Shown here: positions 4,591 through 7,502 of the stretch, piece after piece
Position numbering within the stretch: position 1 is the first letter of the stretch
Layout: the number at the start of each line of letters is the position of its first letter
Assembly (NCBI GenBank): GCA_003973585.1
Contig: QNYN01000166.1
Span: 1-7,502, forward strand
Length of the DNA stretch: 7,502 nucleotides
From: Fusobacteriota bacterium
GTDB taxonomy: Bacteria > Fusobacteriota > Fusobacteriia > Fusobacteriales > Fusobacteriaceae
Direction of reading: 5' to 3'
The notes under the pieces: model-generated
Told to the model about the DNA's origin: nothing
The model's database searches: none
The model's input: the letters and a program-made list of their open reading frames with translations, nothing else
Program-made: the position numbers and the translations under genes

Positions 4591-5832
4591 ATGAGAAGAG
4601 TAGTAGTTACAGGAATAGGAATGATTACAGCTTTAGGAACAGGTGTAGAAAAAACTTGGTCTAGATTAAAAGCTGGAGAATGTGGAATAAAGAAAATAGA
4701 AAGTTTTGATCCTGAAAAAACAGCTGTTAAGATAGCTGGGGAAGTAACGGACTTTAATCCTTTAGATTTTGGAATAGAAAAAAAAGAAGTAAAGAAATTA
4801 GCGAGAAATACACAGTTTGCTATAGCTGCTGCAAAGATGGCTTTAGAAGATGCAAAATTTGAAATAACCGATGAAAATGCTACATCTGTAGGAACTATAG
4901 TTAGTTCTGGAATAGGTGGGATGGAAATTTTTGAGGCTCAACATAAAGTATTATTAAATAAAGGGAATAGAAGAGTATCACCATTTACTATACCTGGAAT
5001 GATAGCAAATATGGCTTCAGGAAATGTAGGGATTTATACAGGAGCAAAGGGACCTAATAAATCAATCGTAACTGCATGTGCTGCTGGAACTCATTCAATT
5101 GGGGATGCCTTTGAAATGATAAAAAATGGAAGAGTAGATACTATGATAGCAGGTGGAACAGAAGCTTGTATCACAGATTTTGCAATTACAGGATTTGCTA
5201 ATATGAAAGCATTATCTGGAAGAAATGATGAACCAACTAAAGCATCTAGACCTTTTAATGCTGATAGAGATGGATTTGTAATGGGAGAAGGAGCAGGAAT
5301 ATTAATTTTAGAAGAATTAGAACAAGCAAAAGCTCGTGGAGCTAAAATTTATGCTGAAATTATAGGATATGGAGAAACTTGTGATGCACATCATATTACT
5401 TCACCAGGTCCTGGAGGAGAAGGAGCAGCAAGAGCATTTGAAATGGCAATAAAAGAGGGAAATATTGATAAATCTACAGTTGATTATATCAATGCCCATG
5501 GAACTTCTACACCAGCTAACGATAAATTAGAAACTATGGCAATAAAGAGTGCTTTAGGAGAATTTGCTAATAATGTAGCCGTATCATCTACAAAGGGAGC
5601 TACAGGACATGCATTAGGAGCAGCAGGAGGAATAGAAGGAGCTATTTTAGCTTTAGCAATAGATGAAGGAATTATGCCACCTACAATTAACTATGAAAAC
5701 CCTGATGAAGAATGTGACTTAGATTATGTTCCAAATGAAGCTAGAAAAAAAGAAATTAGAGTTGGACTTTCATCATCATTAGGATTTGGTGGACATAATG
5801 CTGTAATAGCAATGAAAAAATACGAAAATTAG
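4591..5832 (+). CDS. fabF: 3-oxoacyl-ACP synthase II (KAS II)
   Basis: FabF condenses acyl-ACP with malonyl-ACP to extend the chain by two carbons. The 413-residue protein has the KAS I/II Cys-His-His site: C163 in TACAAGTHS, H303 in NAHGTSTPAND and H340 in GATGHALGAAGG, with K335 in STKGATGH and gating F399 in the C-terminal LGFGGHN loop. Length matches FabF. It belongs to the His-His class, unlike the Cys-His-Asn FabH earlier in the cluster. FabB cannot be excluded from motifs alone, but FabF is the usual enzyme in this gene order. The start ATG has GAGGTGA (4580-4586) 4 nt upstream. It is the first gene after the acpP terminator and lies 9 nt from rnc, whose ribosome binding site overlaps the fabF stop. 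Confidence 0.96.
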   Translation: MRRVVVTGIGMITALGTGVEKTWSRLKAGECGIKKIESFDPEKTAVKIAGEVTDFNPLDFGIEKKEVKKLARNTQFAIAAAKMALEDAKFEITDENATSVGTIVSSGIGGMEIFEAQHKVLLNKGNRRVSPFTIPGMIANMASGNVGIYTGAKGPNKSIVTACAAGTHSIGDAFEMIKNGRVDTMIAGGTEACITDFAITGFANMKALSGRNDEPTKASRPFNADRDGFVMGEGAGILILEELEQAKARGAKIYAEIIGYGETCDAHHITSPGPGGEGAARAFEMAIKEGNIDKSTVDYINAHGTSTPANDKLETMAIKSALGEFANNVAVSSTKGATGHALGAAGGIEGAILALAIDEGIMPPTINYENPDEECDLDYVPNEARKKEIRVGLSSSLGFGGHNAVIAMKKYEN

Positions 5833-5841
5833 GAGAATATA

Positions 5842-6549
5842 GTGGAAAAATACTTAGAATTAGAAAAAATTTTAGGTCACTCTTTTAACGATAAATCACT
5901 ATTAAAACATGCCTTACTTCACAGATCTTATGGAAATGAAAATAAGGAATATAAAAAATTAAGTAATGAAAGACTAGAGCTGCTAGGAGATGCAGTTCTA
6001 GATCTTGTAGTTACAGAATATTTATATAAAAATTTTAGAGATTCATCTGAAGGTGACTTAGCAAAATTAAAATCAATGGTAATTAGTGAACCAATTTTAG
6101 CTAAAATATCTAGAAAATTAAAATTAGGTGATTATCTTTTTTTGAGTAAAGGAGAAGAAATCACTGGTGGAAGAGATAGATCGTCTATTTTAGGAGATTT
6201 ATTTGAAGCAGTATTAGGAGCTATATATTTAGATTCAAATATAGAAGTAGCTAGAAAATATGCATTATCTCATTTAGTCTATGAAATAGAACATATTTAT
6301 GAAAATGAAGATCTTATAGATTTTAAAACAGCACTTCAAGAATTTTGTCAAAGAAAATATAAAGATGTTCCTAAATATAAAATTATGAATGAAGAAGGGC
6401 CTGATCATGCTAAATTATTTAGAGTAGATGTATTTATGAATGGAGAAATAGTAGGATCTGGAGAAGGAAAAAATAAAAAAACAGCAGAGCAGAGAGCTGC
6501 TAAAGATGCATGTGACAGTTTGGGGATAAAATATGTTGAAACATTATAA
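5842..6549 (+). CDS. rnc: Ribonuclease III
   Basis: RNase III is a homodimeric double-stranded-RNA endonuclease that processes rRNA precursors and regulates structured mRNAs. The 235-residue protein has an N-terminal nuclease domain (about 1-150) with the signature NERLELLGDAVL (42-53) and metal-binding E46, D50, D119 and E122, the last two in GDLFEA. A double-stranded-RNA binding domain follows (about 160-228), ending in GSGEGKNKKTAEQRAA. Nothing catalytic is missing. The start is GTG 5842, with AGGAG at 5831-5835 and 6 nt spacing; the A of the fabF TAG stop is the first base of that site, so translation is probably coupled. A GTG start suggests moderate expression. The gene end overlaps the next gene by 17 nt. 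Linkage of rnc to acpP/fabF is common in Firmicutes and related bacteria. Confidence 0.97.
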   Translation: MEKYLELEKILGHSFNDKSLLKHALLHRSYGNENKEYKKLSNERLELLGDAVLDLVVTEYLYKNFRDSSEGDLAKLKSMVISEPILAKISRKLKLGDYLFLSKGEEITGGRDRSSILGDLFEAVLGAIYLDSNIEVARKYALSHLVYEIEHIYENEDLIDFKTALQEFCQRKYKDVPKYKIMNEEGPDHAKLFRVDVFMNGEIVGSGEGKNKKTAEQRAAKDACDSLGIKYVETL

Positions 6550-7502
6550 TATACCTATTTTTATAAGTCATTTTGGTTGTCCACATACTTGTGTTTTTTG
6601 CAATCAAGTGAAGATAAATGGAAGGGAAACAGATGTTACAAACTCTGACATAATAGAGATAATAGAAGAATATTTAGAGATTCTACCAAAAAATTCAATA
6701 AAAGAGGTAGCTTTTTTTGGTGGAACCTTTACAGGAATAGATAAAAGGATACAAGAACAATATTTAGCTACAGTAAAACCATATATAGAAAAAGGTCTTA
6801 TAGATGGAATTAGACTTTCTACAAGACCTGATTATATTAACAAAAAAATATTAGATACCCTTCTAAAATATGGGGTAACAACTATAGAATTAGGAGTGCA
6901 ATCTTTAGATGATAATGTTTTATTACAATCTGAAAGGGGATATAAAGCTAATATAGTAGAAGGTGCTTCTAAATTAATTAAAGATTATGGTTTTAAATTA
7001 GGAATACAAGTAATGCCAGGGTTACCTGGATCTACCGATGAGATAGATTTTGAAACGGCTAAAAAAGTAGTAGAGATAAATCCTGATATGGTAAGGGTAT
7101 ATCCGACTTTGGTAATTAATAATACTAAGTTAGAAGAGATGTATTTTAATAAAGATTATAATCCAATGGATATAGAAAAAGCTATAAAAAGAGTGCTACC
7201 TATTATAATTTTATTTGAACTTAATAATATAAATATAATTAGGGTAGGATTACAGCCATCAGAAGATTTACAAAAAGATGGGGTAATTAAAGGGGGACCA
7301 TTTCATCCTGCCTTTAAAGAGCTAATTGAAACAGAAATATATGGAACTTTTTTTAAATTATTAGGATATAAAACTTTTGAAATAATTACCCATGAAAAAA
7401 ATGTTTCTAAAATAGTTGGAATGAAGAAAAAAAATAAATTAGTCTTTGGTAAAGGGATGACTATAAAAATAGATAATAATTTACCTTTAGAAAAAATTAT
7501 AG
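6533..7502 (+). CDS. Radical SAM protein, Elp3-like without visible acetyltransferase domain (3' end outside window)
   Basis: An open frame of 323 codons runs off the window end. The protein begins MLKHYNIPIFISHFGCPHTC and carries the radical SAM iron-sulfur motif CPHTCVFC (C16, C20, C23), a SAM-binding GGTFTG (63-68), RLSTRPD (94-100), IELGVQS (118-124), MPGLPGST (161-168), RVGLQPS (237-243) and GGPFHPAF (254-261). This order resembles the radical SAM half of Elp3/COG1243-like proteins, which are often next to rnc in Clostridia. The region seen has no GNAT acetyltransferase domain. I chose ATG 6533, preceded by a weak GGGGAT (6522-6527); it overlaps rnc by 17 nt. Family members are poorly characterised; tRNA modification by analogy with Elp3 is only inference. 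HemN-type coproporphyrinogen oxidase is a common mislabel and less likely, since the cysteine spacing is C-x3-C-x2-C without HemN's extra following cysteine. Confidence 0.85.
   Translation, partial: MLKHYNIPIFISHFGCPHTCVFCNQVKINGRETDVTNSDIIEIIEEYLEILPKNSIKEVAFFGGTFTGIDKRIQEQYLATVKPYIEKGLIDGIRLSTRPDYINKKILDTLLKYGVTTIELGVQSLDDNVLLQSERGYKANIVEGASKLIKDYGFKLGIQVMPGLPGSTDEIDFETAKKVVEINPDMVRVYPTLVINNTKLEEMYFNKDYNPMDIEKAIKRVLPIIILFELNNINIIRVGLQPSEDLQKDGVIKGGPFHPAFKELIETEIYGTFFKLLGYKTFEIITHEKNVSKIVGMKKKNKLVFGKGMTIKIDNNLPLEKII

Noticed and set aside
6533..7502. HemN-type coproporphyrinogen III oxidase for the last gene
   Set aside because: The C-x3-C-x2-C motif is not followed by HemN's additional nearby cysteine, and the GGTFTG, RVGLQPS and GGPFHPAF motifs fit the Elp3-like group better.

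Overview
The window is a compact, AT-rich, one-strand housekeeping locus: the ribosomal protein L32 gene followed by a type II fatty-acid synthesis (FAS II) cluster, RNase III and a radical SAM enzyme. The order is DUF177/YceD (3' end only), rpmF, plsX, fabH, fabD, fabG, acpP, fabF, rnc, radical SAM protein (3' end cut off). Low GC, AGA/AGG for most arginines, strong AGGAGG-type ribosome binding sites and this gene order point to a low-GC anaerobe. Fusobacteriota (Fusobacterium/Cetobacterium-like) is my first guess and Clostridia the main alternative. This rests on recall of gene order and protein style, not on a search.

Bases 1-321 hold the end of a DUF177 gene, rpmF and a hairpin terminator. 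Bases 322-405 are the plsX leader, with a probable extended -10 promoter. Bases 406-2404 hold plsX and fabH, which overlap by 14 nt. The 59-bp fabH-fabD gap holds a near-consensus promoter embedded in a pair of palindromes. fabD and fabG follow. acpP (4228-4452) has its own good promoter upstream and a strong intrinsic terminator downstream. fabF, rnc and the radical SAM gene are tightly packed, the last two overlapping by 17 nt.

Functionally, FabD loads malonyl groups onto ACP (AcpP). FabH condenses acetyl-CoA with malonyl-ACP to start chains. FabG reduces the 3-keto group and FabF carries out elongation. PlsX converts finished acyl-ACP to acyl-phosphate for phospholipid synthesis. The dehydratase (FabZ), the enoyl-ACP reductase (FabI/K/L/V) and acetyl-CoA carboxylase are not in the window and must be encoded elsewhere, as must any regulator of the FapR or FabT type.

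Every complete protein has its expected catalytic residues and normal length, and I see no mobile element, CRISPR array, RNA gene or broken gene. The least expected content is regulatory: the promoter-palindrome element before fabD, and the signals that make acpP a potential separate transcription unit. I do not see a new multi-gene system here.
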